From JACCTH01 sp050741915 (GTDB taxonomy: Bacteria; Actinomycetota; Acidimicrobiia; Spongiisociales; ZC4RG35): a stretch of 64,000 nucleotides of DNA. The position numbers and the translations under genes are program-made. Location of the stretch: positions 5,943-69,942 of the forward strand of contig JBOGEX010000057.1 in assembly GCA_050741915.1 (NCBI GenBank). The letters are read 5' to 3'. Every line of letters begins with the position of its first letter. Within the stretch, counting starts at the first letter, position 1. Below the pieces are notes generated by a model that ran no database searches, had not been told where the DNA came from, and was given only the letters and a program-made list of their open reading frames with translations. Below, piece by piece: positions 17,531 to 26,107 of this stretch.

Positions 17531-18725
17531 GGGAGCGTATCGCCTCCAGATACAGCTCGATGGGATGAGCAACGCGTAAACCCGGGTCGAGATACGTCCG
17601 AATCTGCATCTCGCATCCTGGGTTGGAGGTGGCGACCACTTCTCCCCGACCGTCGATGAGGCTGGCGAGCCGCTCGCCGAGCTCACGGGACGTTGCCGGC
17701 CGGAGCAGGCTGTAGATCCCGGCCGCCCCACAGCAAAGGCCCTCGGGATCGGCATCGGTGATCTGATAACCGGCGGCGGCCAGAATCTGGCGGGGAGGCA
17801 CGGTGCAGCGCTGAGCATGGCGGAGGTGGCAGGGATCGTGGAGCACCACCGTCCCCCTGCTGGTGGCGACGGACGGCAGCTTTCCCGCGGAGATGAGCTC
17901 GGCGATCACCTCGGTGATATCGGCCGCTCTCGAAGCGATGTGAGATCCTTCGCCAACCACCTTGCCGTAGCTCTTGAGGTGAGCACTGCAACCGGCGGCC
18001 GTTGCTACCACTCGATGGAGCCCTGCGAAGGCCGTGACGTTGAGAGACGCCAAGCGACGACCTTCTTCGATTCCGCCGTCATGGACGACCAGAGCGCCAC
18101 AACATGTCTGGCCCTCGGGCATGACGACGCGGTGGCCCGCTTGCGTCAGGAGATCGACAGCGGCGGCATTAACTCCACTGAACCACTTGCTCATCACACA
18201 ACCCACCAGCAAGCCGATGGTGGGGCCAGTGCCGTTCGACTTCGCTGCCCGTATCGGGGTCAGCGGGCGGAGCCCCCGCAAACCTCTCCCGAAGCGACCC
18301 GGAACCAACCGACCCACGCCCAGACGTTGGACAAGGCGAGCGCCGTCGGTGGCCAGGCCGACCAGCCCCCGGTTGCCGAGAAAGCGACCGAGCAGCCAGT
18401 GTCGCAGGCGACGCTTGGTCGTGGGCCGCTGAACTGCGATCTCGGCTCGGGCTCCTTCCATGGCCCGTCCAAAGGGGACCATGCTCGGGCAGACCGCCTC
18501 GCACGCTCGGCAGTTGAGACAGAACGTCATTGCCTCTTCGAAATCGTCGTCGAGATCGATGACCCCTTCGGCGACGGCCTTCATCGCCGCGATCCGTCCT
18601 CGCGGACTGGCGCTCTCGAGACCGGTCAGCCGGAACGTCGGACAGTGGGGAAGACAGAGCCCGCAGGCGACGCAGGTGTTGAGTTCGGCAGTGGTGGGAG
18701 CAAAGTCCGTGACCCAAACGGCCAT
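17499..18725 (-). CDS. glcF: Glycolate oxidase iron-sulfur subunit (GlcF-like)
   Basis: The 408-residue protein has two [4Fe-4S] motifs (CVACGLCLPHCP near residue 18; CLNCRACEAVCP near residue 68) and two CCG domains (GLLVGCVMSKWF...GQTCCGAL and HDPCHLRH...GLCCGAAG). It passes electrons from the FAD subunits to the quinone pool. Its ATG lies 2 nt after the stop of glcE. GlcD-GlcE-GlcF normally oxidise glycolate (or D-lactate) to the 2-oxoacid; the exact 2-hydroxyacid is not certain from sequence. Confidence 0.93.
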   Translation of the reverse strand: MAVWVTDFAPTTAELNTCVACGLCLPHCPTFRLTGLESASPRGRIAAMKAVAEGVIDLDDDFEEAMTFCLNCRACEAVCPSMVPFGRAMEGARAEIAVQRPTTKRRLRHWLLGRFLGNRGLVGLATDGARLVQRLGVGRLVPGRFGRGLRGLRPLTPIRAAKSNGTGPTIGLLVGCVMSKWFSGVNAAAVDLLTQAGHRVVMPEGQTCCGALVVHDGGIEEGRRLASLNVTAFAGLHRVVATAAGCSAHLKSYGKVVGEGSHIASRAADITEVIAELISAGKLPSVATSRGTVVLHDPCHLRHAQRCTVPPRQILAAAGYQITDADPEGLCCGAAGIYSLLRPATSRELGERLASLIDGRGEVVATSNPGCEMQIRTYLDPGLRVAHPIELYLEAIRSHEAMPAMSRG

Positions 18726-18727
18726 GG

Positions 18728-19816
18728 CTAGATGCGTCCGGGCAGGCGCCCAGGGTTGAGGATGCGGGCGGGGTCGAAGGCGGAGGCGAGGCGAGCCTGG
18801 ATGTCGATTCCGGAAGGGGCGCTTCCCCAGGGTTCGAAGTCTCCAGCGGGCGGTCTTTGCGTCACCACCAGGTGGCCACCGCCTGCCTCGGCCCTCCGTC
18901 GCAACTCGTCCATTCCTTCGGTGTCATCGGTGGCAAAGGAGATCTCGCCGATTCCGACCTGGTGGATGAAGCCGGCCGGTATCGCCCCGACGAAATCGGA
19001 GGCCGATACCGGAGAAACCCGCAACGACCAGGTCCAGGACCCCAGCGGCAACCCGGGCCAGGCCAGACCGGGCGTGCTCTCGCCGGAGAGGCGGGTCACC
19101 TGGGCCGACACCTCTTCCTCGGTGCCGGCGAGGTAAACGCTGGTTCCTTCCGCACTCTGCAGCACGGCCAAAGGTCGATGTACTTCTCCGTTGAATGTGC
19201 CCTCGATGGCGACAGTGGCCGTCGACCGTGGAAGGGGCCAGAGCTTGAGACACGCCGACACGATCACCCCCAGGCGTCCGAACGAACCCACGGCAAGTCG
19301 GGCCAGGTCGTAGCCGGTCACGTTCTTCACCACCCGCCCTCCCGCTCGCACCACCCGGCCATCACCCGTGACGATGGTCACTTCCAGGATGCGATCGCGG
19401 GTCGGGCCGAACCGACCGCGCCGATAGCCGGAGATGCCGACGGCGAGTGCTCCGCCCACCGTTCCTTGCCCGGGAACCTCGGCCAATACTGCGGTCTGGC
19501 CCCGGCCGACCAACTGAGCTTCGAGATCGGCCACCTTCATCCCCCCCTCGACGACGACAGTGAGATCGTCCGGCTCCCAATCGATGATCGCCTGCAGACG
19601 GTCGGTGAAGATCACCAGATCGGGCTCGACCGGATAGCCATAACCCTGGTGAGTCCCTCCGCCCCAGACGAGCACCTGGCGGGCATCGCCCGATGCTTCG
19701 GCGAGCGTCTCGGACAGTTCTTCCGTCGAAGCAGGGTGCCGGTGCTCGATATCGACCGGTGCCTCGAGCTGGCGGGCAATCCGAGCCGAGGACGCCCGTA
19801 TGCTCGTCACACCCAT
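18728..19816 (-). CDS. glcE: Glycolate oxidase FAD-binding subunit (GlcE-like)
   Basis: The 362-residue protein has the PCMH-type FAD-binding fold: RHPASTEELSETLAEA, VLWGGGTHQGYG, GQGTVGGALAVGISGYRRGRFGPTRD and GGRVVKNVTGYDLARL, the typical GlcE signature. It ends with FDPARILNPGRLPG, the family's C-terminal motif. The start is ATG 19816 or, more likely, GTG 19810, which overlaps the glcD stop as GTGA. It should dimerise with GlcD in the cytoplasmic-face complex. Confidence 0.92.
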   Translation of the reverse strand: MGVTSIRASSARIARQLEAPVDIEHRHPASTEELSETLAEASGDARQVLVWGGGTHQGYGYPVEPDLVIFTDRLQAIIDWEPDDLTVVVEGGMKVADLEAQLVGRGQTAVLAEVPGQGTVGGALAVGISGYRRGRFGPTRDRILEVTIVTGDGRVVRAGGRVVKNVTGYDLARLAVGSFGRLGVIVSACLKLWPLPRSTATVAIEGTFNGEVHRPLAVLQSAEGTSVYLAGTEEEVSAQVTRLSGESTPGLAWPGLPLGSWTWSLRVSPVSASDFVGAIPAGFIHQVGIGEISFATDDTEGMDELRRRAEAGGGHLVVTQRPPAGDFEPWGSAPSGIDIQARLASAFDPARILNPGRLPGRI

Positions 19817-21219
19817 GCCCCGGGAGGAAGGGCACCGCTTTGATCGAAACACCGAGAGCCGGCGGGGAGGATCTTTCCCGGATTGAAGCGGCCCTGGGGA
19901 TCGAAGGTTTCTTTTAGGCGCGCCTGGGCATCGAGGTCGGCGGCATTGAACATGAGCGGCATGAGGTCGCGCTTCTCCCGTCCGATGCCGTGCTCGCCCG
20001 AGAGGGCACCGCCCGCGGCCACGCAAACTTCGACCAACTCATCGGCAGCCGCTTGCACTCTTTCGATCATGCCCGGTTCAGAGGCATCGAACATCATGAG
20101 GGGATGGAGGTTTCCGTCGCCGGCGTGAAACACGTTCATCATCAGCAAGTCGTGACGCTGCCCGATCTCGTAAACCTTTTTCATGGTTTCCACCAGGCGA
20201 GTGCGAGGGACAACAGTGTCATGGAGGTAGTAGTTGGGCGCCGCCTGGGCAACGGCACCGAAGGCGGACTTCCGACACTTCCAAAGCAGGGCGCGTTCGT
20301 CTTCGCCGGCGGCGACCTTCACCTCCAGCGCATTGTTGGCCTGGGCGACTTCGGCGATGAGATCGGCTTCAGCGACAACTCCGGCTGTCTCCCCGACCAC
20401 CTCGGCCAACAATATGGCGGCAGCATCGGTGGGGAGGCCGGCCTGCAGCCAGTTCTCCACCGCCTGCACAATCCGCTGATCCATCATCTCCAGCGCCGCC
20501 GGCACCACCCCGCGAGCGATGACCCCCGAGACGGTGGCGGCGGCATCCGAGATCGAGGAAAAGGAACAGAGCAACGTGCGGATGTCGGGAGCGATCGGCG
20601 TCAGCTTCACCAGCGCCCGAGTGACCAACCCGAGTGTGCCTTCGGAGCCAACCATGACCCCTCTCAGGTCGAGCCCGATGGGATCCGGCGCCTCCGATCC
20701 CAGGATCTGAAGCGACCCGTCAGGAAGGACGACTTCGAGAGCGAGAACATGGTTGACGGTTGATCCTTCGGCGAGACAGTGCGGTCCCCCAGAGTTGTTG
20801 GCCACGTTGCCACCGATCGTGCAGGCGGCTTGCGAAGAGGGGTCGGGGGCGAAGTAGAGGCCGTAGCGAGCCGCCGCCTTGGAGAGGTCGAGGTTGATCA
20901 CGCCCGGCCCCACCCAGGCCGTCCTCTTCTGCGGATCGATCTCGTGGATCTGATTCATGCGGGTGGTGACGAGGACGATTCCCCCCTCGGTCGGGACGGC
21001 TCCGGCGGCCAGACCGGTGCCCGCCCCTCGCGCCACCACCGGAACCCCATGGCGGTCGGCGATCTTGACAATCGCGATCACTTCCTCAGTCGTCTCCGGG
21101 ATTACCACCACCGTGGCATTGCCTCGGTACACCCCGGCATCGCGACCATAAAGATGGAGCTCGAGCTTGCTCTCCATCACCCGTTCCGGAGAAAGTGCGG
21201 CTCGTAATTCGTCGATCAT
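19807..21219 (-). CDS. glcD: Glycolate oxidase subunit GlcD (FAD-linked)
   Basis: The 470-residue flavoprotein has the vanillyl-alcohol-oxidase fold: VVARGAGTGLAAGAVPTEGGIV (about 60-82), PDPSSQAACTIGGNVANNSGGPHCL (about 124-150), and the C-terminal motifs MNVFHAGDGNLHP and SGEHGIGREKRDLM with the catalytic-zone histidines, ending FNPGKILP. It oxidises glycolate or a related 2-hydroxyacid. It starts 12 nt after the hyuB stop and overlaps glcE, so all belong to one minus-strand operon. FAD-dependent D-lactate dehydrogenase is the main alternative. Confidence 0.93.
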   Translation of the reverse strand: MIDELRAALSPERVMESKLELHLYGRDAGVYRGNATVVVIPETTEEVIAIVKIADRHGVPVVARGAGTGLAAGAVPTEGGIVLVTTRMNQIHEIDPQKRTAWVGPGVINLDLSKAAARYGLYFAPDPSSQAACTIGGNVANNSGGPHCLAEGSTVNHVLALEVVLPDGSLQILGSEAPDPIGLDLRGVMVGSEGTLGLVTRALVKLTPIAPDIRTLLCSFSSISDAAATVSGVIARGVVPAALEMMDQRIVQAVENWLQAGLPTDAAAILLAEVVGETAGVVAEADLIAEVAQANNALEVKVAAGEDERALLWKCRKSAFGAVAQAAPNYYLHDTVVPRTRLVETMKKVYEIGQRHDLLMMNVFHAGDGNLHPLMMFDASEPGMIERVQAAADELVEVCVAAGGALSGEHGIGREKRDLMPLMFNAADLDAQARLKETFDPQGRFNPGKILPAGSRCFDQSGALPPGAWV

Positions 21220-21231
21220 CTCGAGGCAAGC

Positions 21232-22767
21232 CTATTGCCTGCCCCAGCCTCCGCCCCCCGGGGTCCGCACCAACAAGCGATCGCCGGGCCGAACTGAGAG
21301 CGTGGTCTTTCCGGGCAGACGCTCAGGGACCGAGTTGGGACGGAGCAGCCAGTCTTCACCGGTGGCGCCCGGCTGGCCGCCGGCCAGGCCCCAGGGACGG
21401 TGACGGCGGCGCTCGCCAATGAGTGACAGCTCGGCCTTCTCCAGAAACTCGATCTCGCGCTCGAGCCCCTCGCCGCCTGGGTAGCGACCTTCTCCCCCCG
21501 AGCCCGAGCGGAGGGTGTATCGAGTAACCCGGAACGGATAGTGCATATGCAGCGATTCGATCGGGGTGTTGGCGGTGTTGGTCATACCAGTGTGGATTCC
21601 CGACTGCCCGGGCTTCTGGGGCCGGCCCCCCTGGCCACCCGCCAGAGTTTCGTAGTAGGCGAAGCGCTCGTTGCCGATGAGCACATTGTTCATCGTCCCC
21701 TGCCCGGCGGCGGGGACTCGGTCGGGCGCAACCTGAGCCAGGGCTCCAAGGAGGACATCAGCGATGCGCTGGCTGGTCTCCACATTTCCCGCCGCCACCG
21801 CTACCGGCGGTTCGGCGTTGACTAACGACCCGGGCGGCGCGATTAGGTGGAGAAGTCGGTAACAACCTCCGTTGGCAGGGATGGTGGGGTCGGTGGCTAC
21901 TCGGACGGCGAAGTAGAGACAAGACCGCGTCACCGCTTCGACAGCATTGAGGTTGCCCTCTATCTGGGAATGGGTGCCAGAAAAGTCGGCGGTGAGATTC
22001 CCGTTATCGATTCGGACCGCCACCTGGATCGGAAGGTCGATCGCTCCGAACTCCATCACGTCCTCGAATCGATAGACACCATGTGGGAGCTCGCGCAAAG
22101 CCGCCTCCATCAGACGCTCGCCGTAGTCGAGGAGGGCCATGGATGAAGCACCGAAGGCGTCGAGGTCGGAGCCGATGAGCTCGGTGATACAGGCGGCGCC
22201 GACTTCGTTGGCGCCGAGCTGGGCAGCGAGATCGCCGGCCCGTTCGACGGGCGTCCGCGTCGCCTCGATGAACGGCGAGAGAAACTGATCCTGCCAGCGA
22301 CCGTCGAGGACCGCCACCATCGGGGAAACAACGCAGCCTTCCTGCGAAAGACGGGTGGCATCGGCGGGCATCGAGCCGGGGGCGTCTCCGCCGACGTCGG
22401 CGTGATGAGCGCGATTGGCCACCCAGGCCACAAGTTCTCGGTCGACAAATACCGGTCGGACCAGTGTTAGGTCGTTCAAGTGGGTTCCGCCGGCATAGGG
22501 ATCGTTGACCGCGTACTGAGCGCCCGGCCGGGGATCGAACCGGTCGATGATGGCAGCCACCGAGGCCGGCATCGACCCGAGATGGACCGGGATGTGCTCG
22601 GCCTGACCGAGCATCTCGCCACCCGGTTCGAAGATCGCCACCGAGCAGTCCGCTCTTTCCTTGATGTTCGGTGAGTGGGCGGTTCGTCGCAGCACATCAC
22701 CCATCTCGGTGGCCACCGCCGCTATCCGATGGCGAAACACCTCGAGGGCGATGGGGTCATCGATCAC
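21232..22767 (-). CDS. hyuB: Hydantoinase B / oxoprolinase beta-type subunit
   Basis: The 511-residue protein matches HyuB: MIDDPIALEVFRHRI at the start, RRTAHSPNIKERADCS, HLGSMPASV, NDPYAGGTHLNDLT, NRAHHADVGGDAPGSMP, ADFSGTHSQIEGNLN and a C-terminal RSGSGGEGRYPGGEGL block. With HyuA it forms an ATP-dependent amidohydrolase or carboxylase (N-methylhydantoinase, 5-oxoprolinase, or acetone/acetophenone carboxylase-like). The exact substrate cannot be told. It follows hyuA by 130 nt that hold two palindromic repeats, and precedes glcD by 12 nt. Confidence 0.93.
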   Translation of the reverse strand: MIDDPIALEVFRHRIAAVATEMGDVLRRTAHSPNIKERADCSVAIFEPGGEMLGQAEHIPVHLGSMPASVAAIIDRFDPRPGAQYAVNDPYAGGTHLNDLTLVRPVFVDRELVAWVANRAHHADVGGDAPGSMPADATRLSQEGCVVSPMVAVLDGRWQDQFLSPFIEATRTPVERAGDLAAQLGANEVGAACITELIGSDLDAFGASSMALLDYGERLMEAALRELPHGVYRFEDVMEFGAIDLPIQVAVRIDNGNLTADFSGTHSQIEGNLNAVEAVTRSCLYFAVRVATDPTIPANGGCYRLLHLIAPPGSLVNAEPPVAVAAGNVETSQRIADVLLGALAQVAPDRVPAAGQGTMNNVLIGNERFAYYETLAGGQGGRPQKPGQSGIHTGMTNTANTPIESLHMHYPFRVTRYTLRSGSGGEGRYPGGEGLEREIEFLEKAELSLIGERRRHRPWGLAGGQPGATGEDWLLRPNSVPERLPGKTTLSVRPGDRLLVRTPGGGGWGRQ

Positions 22768-22786
22768 AACGCACTGTCCACCAATC

Positions 22787-22827
22787 TGTGAAGGTTTGCG
22801 CGGGCACTGGCCGCGAGGACCTTCACA
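22787..22827. repeat. 41-nt palindromic repeat, copy 1 (hyuA-hyuB gap)
   Basis: The arms TGTGAAGGT and ACCTTCACA (9 bp) close the hairpin and inner arms CGCGG/CCGCG extend it. It is 39 of 41 identical to the copy at 22849-22889, in the same orientation, period 62. Confidence 0.85.
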
Positions 22828-22848
22828 GCTAGCACCTCCACGCCCTTT

Positions 22849-22889
22849 TGTGAAGGTTTGCGCGGGCCCTGGCCGCGAGGATCTTCACA
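22849..22889. repeat. 41-nt palindromic repeat, copy 2 (hyuA-hyuB gap)
   Basis: Same element as 22787-22827 with two substitutions, starting 18 nt after the hyuB-side copy ends and 9 nt before the hyuA stop codon. As RNA the pair would form two tandem hairpins between the hyuA and hyuB reading frames. Confidence 0.85.
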
Positions 22890-22897
22890 AGTATCTC

Positions 22898-24820
22898 TCA
22901 GGTCCATGCGATCTCGAGAGTCCCGTCAGTGAGAACGATGGCGCTCTCGCCGCGGTTGACAAAAGTGGTGGCCTCTGCCTCCTCGATCAGGGCGGGGCCA
23001 ACGACCGTCGTTCCTTCACCGAGGAAGGGACGCCACCAACGAGTCGCTTCGGAACCGTCGGCCAGGGTCCTCACCCCGAGACCTGGCTCGCCCGCCTGAG
23101 GAGTGAACGACAAATCGTCCCACGTCAGTGCCGGGGGAGCGGTGGCTGCGACTCTGATGGTCACCACTTCGACCTCGTGGTTTTCCAACGCGAACCCGTT
23201 GCGAATCCGATGAGCAGCGGTGAAGTCCTGGCGCAATTGCTCCGCTCCCGATCCTCGCCGGTACGCAACGTTGGTCTCATGCGATTGCCCTCGATAGCGG
23301 GTGTCGACGCTGGCGACAAGCGCAGTCGGAGAGGTGCCGAGGGAAGCCTCCATTTCCCGAGTCGCCTTCTGCTCGAGTTGGGCGAGGGTCTGGTCGAGAT
23401 CGCTCAAGTCCCCTCGCAAGCGCACCGTTCGTACCACGTCTTGGCGCTTCGGGCTGAGCAACAAGCCCAGGGCCGAGAAAACTCCCGCATGGGGTGGGAC
23501 GAGTACGGCAGGCATGCCGAGCCCACGAGCCACGCTGGTGGCATGGAGACCGCCGGCTCCCCCGAATGCCACCAAAGCGGCGCTGCGGGGATCGGCGCCC
23601 TCTTCGATCGTGACCCGGCGCACCGCCCCCTTCATATGGGTGTTGGCAATCTCCAGCATGCCCATCGCCGTGGTCGTTGGATCAATGCCAAGCTTCTCAC
23701 CGAGACCAGCGAGAGCTTGGCGGGCGAGGTCGGAACGGAGAGCGGTTCCGTCGGCCAACTCCGTTTCCGATCCCAGCCGACCGATCGCCAGATTGGCGTC
23801 GGTGACCGTTGGCTCAGTGCCCCCTCTTCCATACGACGCCGGTCCCGGAACCGCACCCGCACTGTGGGGTCCGACTCGGAGAATCCCGCCCTGATCGGGC
23901 CACCCGATCGATCCCCCTCCGGCTCCGATCGTCTGAATCGCTACCGAAGGCAGCCGGCACACCAACCCATCGAGGGATCGCTCTCCGGCCATCTGGGGCT
24001 CGCCCATCTCGATTCGAGAGACATCGGTGGATGTGCCTCCCATGTCGAAGGAGATGACCCGCGCCCACCCGTGGGCTCTCCCACACGCGGCGGCGGCGAT
24101 CACTCCCCCGGCGGGACCGGAGAGCAGGATCGACGCCGCCAGAGCGGTGGCACCGGAGATCGATGTCAGGCCCCCGGAGGATCTCATCACCAGGATCCGC
24201 TCCACATCGAGGCGTTCGTCGAGGGCGAGAAGATACCGAGCCACTACTGGCTGGAGATAGGCGTTGAGCACCGTGGTCGCGATTCGTTCGTACTCGCGGA
24301 ACTCGGGGTTGACTTCGTGCGACACGCTCAGGGGCAAAGAGGGATAGCGACGGGCAATGGAATACGAAATGGACCGCTCAAGGGAGGGGTCCGCGAAAGC
24401 GTTCAGAGTCGCCACCGCCACCACCTCCGGGGCGGCCTCATCGATATGTTGAAAAAGCTCCTCCTCCGATTCCCACCCAATGCGACGTTCTCGTGGGATC
24501 AGGGCCTCAGCTCGATCCGCATCCGAGTCGTAGAGCGAGGGTCGAACCTGGCGGCCAATCTCGATGAGATCCTCGTAGCCGCGGTCCGTTACGAGGAGCG
24601 TTCGTCCCCCTTTTCGTTGCAATAGGGCATTGGTGGCCACCGTCGTTCCGTGCAGCAACAACTGCGGGTCTTTTGGCAATGAACCAAGTCCGGTGACGAT
24701 GCCGTCGCTCTGTTCGGCAGTTGTCCCGACCTTGGCCGTGCGCAGGCGCGAGCCATCCCAGTGGACGAAGTCGGTGAACGTCCCCCCGACATCTACTCCG
24801 ACGACATTCCGCGAATTCAC
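22898..24820 (-). CDS. hyuA: Hydantoinase A / oxoprolinase alpha-type subunit
   Basis: The 640-residue protein has the ASKHA-type nucleotide-binding start VGVDVGGTFTDFV (residues 6-18), LLLHGTTVATNALLQRKG, LVTDRGYEDLIEIGRQ, the middle block SSGGLTSI...LLSGPAGGVIAA...SFDMGGTSTDV, and GAGGGSIGW. This is HyuA, the ATP-using subunit paired with the downstream hyuB. Known family members hydrolyse N-methylhydantoin or 5-oxoproline or carboxylate ketones. It starts 15 nt from the divergent Nfu-N gene. It is the first gene of the hyuA-hyuB-glcD-glcE-glcF run. Confidence 0.93.
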   Translation of the reverse strand: MNSRNVVGVDVGGTFTDFVHWDGSRLRTAKVGTTAEQSDGIVTGLGSLPKDPQLLLHGTTVATNALLQRKGGRTLLVTDRGYEDLIEIGRQVRPSLYDSDADRAEALIPRERRIGWESEEELFQHIDEAAPEVVAVATLNAFADPSLERSISYSIARRYPSLPLSVSHEVNPEFREYERIATTVLNAYLQPVVARYLLALDERLDVERILVMRSSGGLTSISGATALAASILLSGPAGGVIAAAACGRAHGWARVISFDMGGTSTDVSRIEMGEPQMAGERSLDGLVCRLPSVAIQTIGAGGGSIGWPDQGGILRVGPHSAGAVPGPASYGRGGTEPTVTDANLAIGRLGSETELADGTALRSDLARQALAGLGEKLGIDPTTTAMGMLEIANTHMKGAVRRVTIEEGADPRSAALVAFGGAGGLHATSVARGLGMPAVLVPPHAGVFSALGLLLSPKRQDVVRTVRLRGDLSDLDQTLAQLEQKATREMEASLGTSPTALVASVDTRYRGQSHETNVAYRRGSGAEQLRQDFTAAHRIRNGFALENHEVEVVTIRVAATAPPALTWDDLSFTPQAGEPGLGVRTLADGSEATRWWRPFLGEGTTVVGPALIEEAEATTFVNRGESAIVLTDGTLEIAWT

Positions 24821-24835
24821 GGGCAGAATCGGTGC

Positions 24836-25084
24836 ATGCAGGTCGATCCCACGCCCAACCCCAACGCCGTCAAGTTCACCATCGGCAGGCCCGTCGGTGG
24901 GCCGGCCACTTTCGTTTCTTCCCAGCCCACCGACAACGAAATGGCGTCTGGTCTTTTGGCTATACCGGGAGTCACCAGTGTGTTTCTAACAGCGGACTTC
25001 GTGACGATATCGAAGACTGTCGAAGCCGACTGGGGAGAGATCATCCCCGCCGCCACCGACATTCTCTCCGAACACTTCGGCTAG
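24836..25084 (+). CDS. Nfu N-terminal-domain protein (82 residues)
   Basis: From ATG 24836 the sequence MQVDPTPNPNAVKFTIG and the later FLTADFVTISK...W matches the Nfu/NifU N-terminal domain (Nfu_N), a small alpha-beta domain found in Fe-S carriers. The C-terminal NifU domain with its CxxC is absent, so it cannot carry a cluster in the usual way. Stand-alone Nfu_N proteins are known in actinobacteria, with unclear function. An in-frame ATG upstream (24761) overlaps hyuA and is less likely. It is followed by a hairpin at 25084-25135. Confidence 0.85.
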   Translation: MQVDPTPNPNAVKFTIGRPVGGPATFVSSQPTDNEMASGLLAIPGVTSVFLTADFVTISKTVEADWGEIIPAATDILSEHFG

Positions 25085-25135
25085 TCGGCTTGGGTGAGTT
25101 GTCGGTCCGGGGCTATCAGCCGATACCAAGCCGAC
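25084..25135. terminator. Hairpin between converging genes
   Basis: GTCGGCTTGG (25084-25093) pairs with CCAAGCCGAC (25126-25135), a perfect 10-bp stem with a long loop. It lies exactly between the Nfu_N stop and the end of the next minus-strand gene, so it could serve both. There is no T-run. Confidence 0.55.
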
Positions 25136-25138
25136 CGG

Positions 25139-25984
25139 CTAGCCGGCGACCGCAGTTCCATCGGGTGAGAACCATCTGACGACGGGCCAGGAACCCCCGA
25201 GGGAATCCTCCAGGGCCACCACGACCCGCCAGAGATCGCCCACCGGGCCGCCAGCGAGCACTGTTCCGGTTTGGGAAGCGGCGGACCTGATGCCTTCGGG
25301 TATCTCCGCGCTGGGAAGCTCGGTGGCCGGAAGGAGATGGGGGAGCTCGATTTGCTCGGGAAAGTCGAGAAGGCGCCAGCCTTCTCGCTGCCAGCGCAGG
25401 GTCCACGCCAGGGCCTGGATCGGGAGTCTCCGGTACTCGTCGCTGCCGAGGGCGGACAGCAGGCTCGCCCGCACTACCACCCGGTAGAGACCTGGACTCT
25501 CCTCGGTCACTGAGAGCGCCCGGACCGATTCGACGAATACCCGCTGGCCCTCGGCGGGAACGGGAAGCGGCGAGTCTGGGGGTAGATAGGGGGCGAGGGT
25601 CGAAACCCCCGAACCGTCGACCCCCCAGTAGGCCTCCGTCAGCACCTCGGCCCAGGCCGCAGCTTCGCCCGCCACGAGACCGGCCGGGATCGCCATGAGC
25701 TCAGCCTCGGTGAGGGCGGCAGAGCTCGAAGATGTCACCGTGGAAGCGACTGTGGTCGCGCTCGCACTCACGCCGAGGGTGGGGGCCACAACAGTCGGAG
25801 CATGTGTTGTTGGCACCGGATCGCCTCCAGAGACAAGCGCAGCGGTGATCCCGGCTACGGCCAACGCCCCCGCCAGGCCGTAGGCGGCCAGGCGCCAGTT
25901 GACCGGGCGGGAAGGTGCCGACGAACTGAGATGGCCCCAGGGAATGCGCTCGAACTCCTCGGCGTCATGGGGCGGGTCGCTCAC
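25139..25984 (-). CDS. Single-pass membrane protein of unknown function
   Basis: The 281-residue protein has a cytoplasmic N-terminus (1 to about 28), one transmembrane helix (LAAYGLAGALAVAGITAALV, about 32-51), a Thr/Ser/Ala-rich linker (about 55-92), and a globular extracellular part (about 95-281) with LVAGEAAAWAEVLTEAYWG and ALAWTLRWQREGWRLLDFP. The pattern resembles small NTF2-like or TcpC-like secreted domains, but no family is certain. It is divergent from the gene at 26104 with 119 nt between. Confidence 0.65.
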   Translation of the reverse strand: MSDPPHDAEEFERIPWGHLSSSAPSRPVNWRLAAYGLAGALAVAGITAALVSGGDPVPTTHAPTVVAPTLGVSASATTVASTVTSSSSAALTEAELMAIPAGLVAGEAAAWAEVLTEAYWGVDGSGVSTLAPYLPPDSPLPVPAEGQRVFVESVRALSVTEESPGLYRVVVRASLLSALGSDEYRRLPIQALAWTLRWQREGWRLLDFPEQIELPHLLPATELPSAEIPEGIRSAASQTGTVLAGGPVGDLWRVVVALEDSLGGSWPVVRWFSPDGTAVAG

Positions 25985-26086
25985 TGCTTGAAACTACAAA
26001 CGGTTTCACTCGACTTCAATACCCCTGGGCGAGACGGCTATGGCATCGAGGAAAAGTGATGCCGCCTCACTACCCTTGACCGACTC

Positions 26087-26107
26087 ATGCCGGCACCAAA
26101 GCCTTGA
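26087..26107 (+). promoter_or_regulatory. Six-codon upstream ORF overlapping the next start (TTGA)
   Basis: ATG 26087 opens a six-residue frame (MPAPKP) whose TGA (26105-26107) overlaps the TTG start of the next gene. TACCCT at 26071-26076 is a possible -10, which would make the ATG nearly leaderless. Translation of the mini-ORF could deliver ribosomes to the weak TTG. This is inferred from spacing only. Confidence 0.35.

Noticed and set aside
22787..22889. CRISPR array
   Set aside because: Only two units, each a self-complementary 41-mer, with a 21-nt gap and no cas genes.
22661..24625. A 654-codon plus-strand open frame over hyuA
   Set aside because: Antisense to a well-supported hyuA; its translation is low-complexity Arg/Ser/Gly-rich without motifs.
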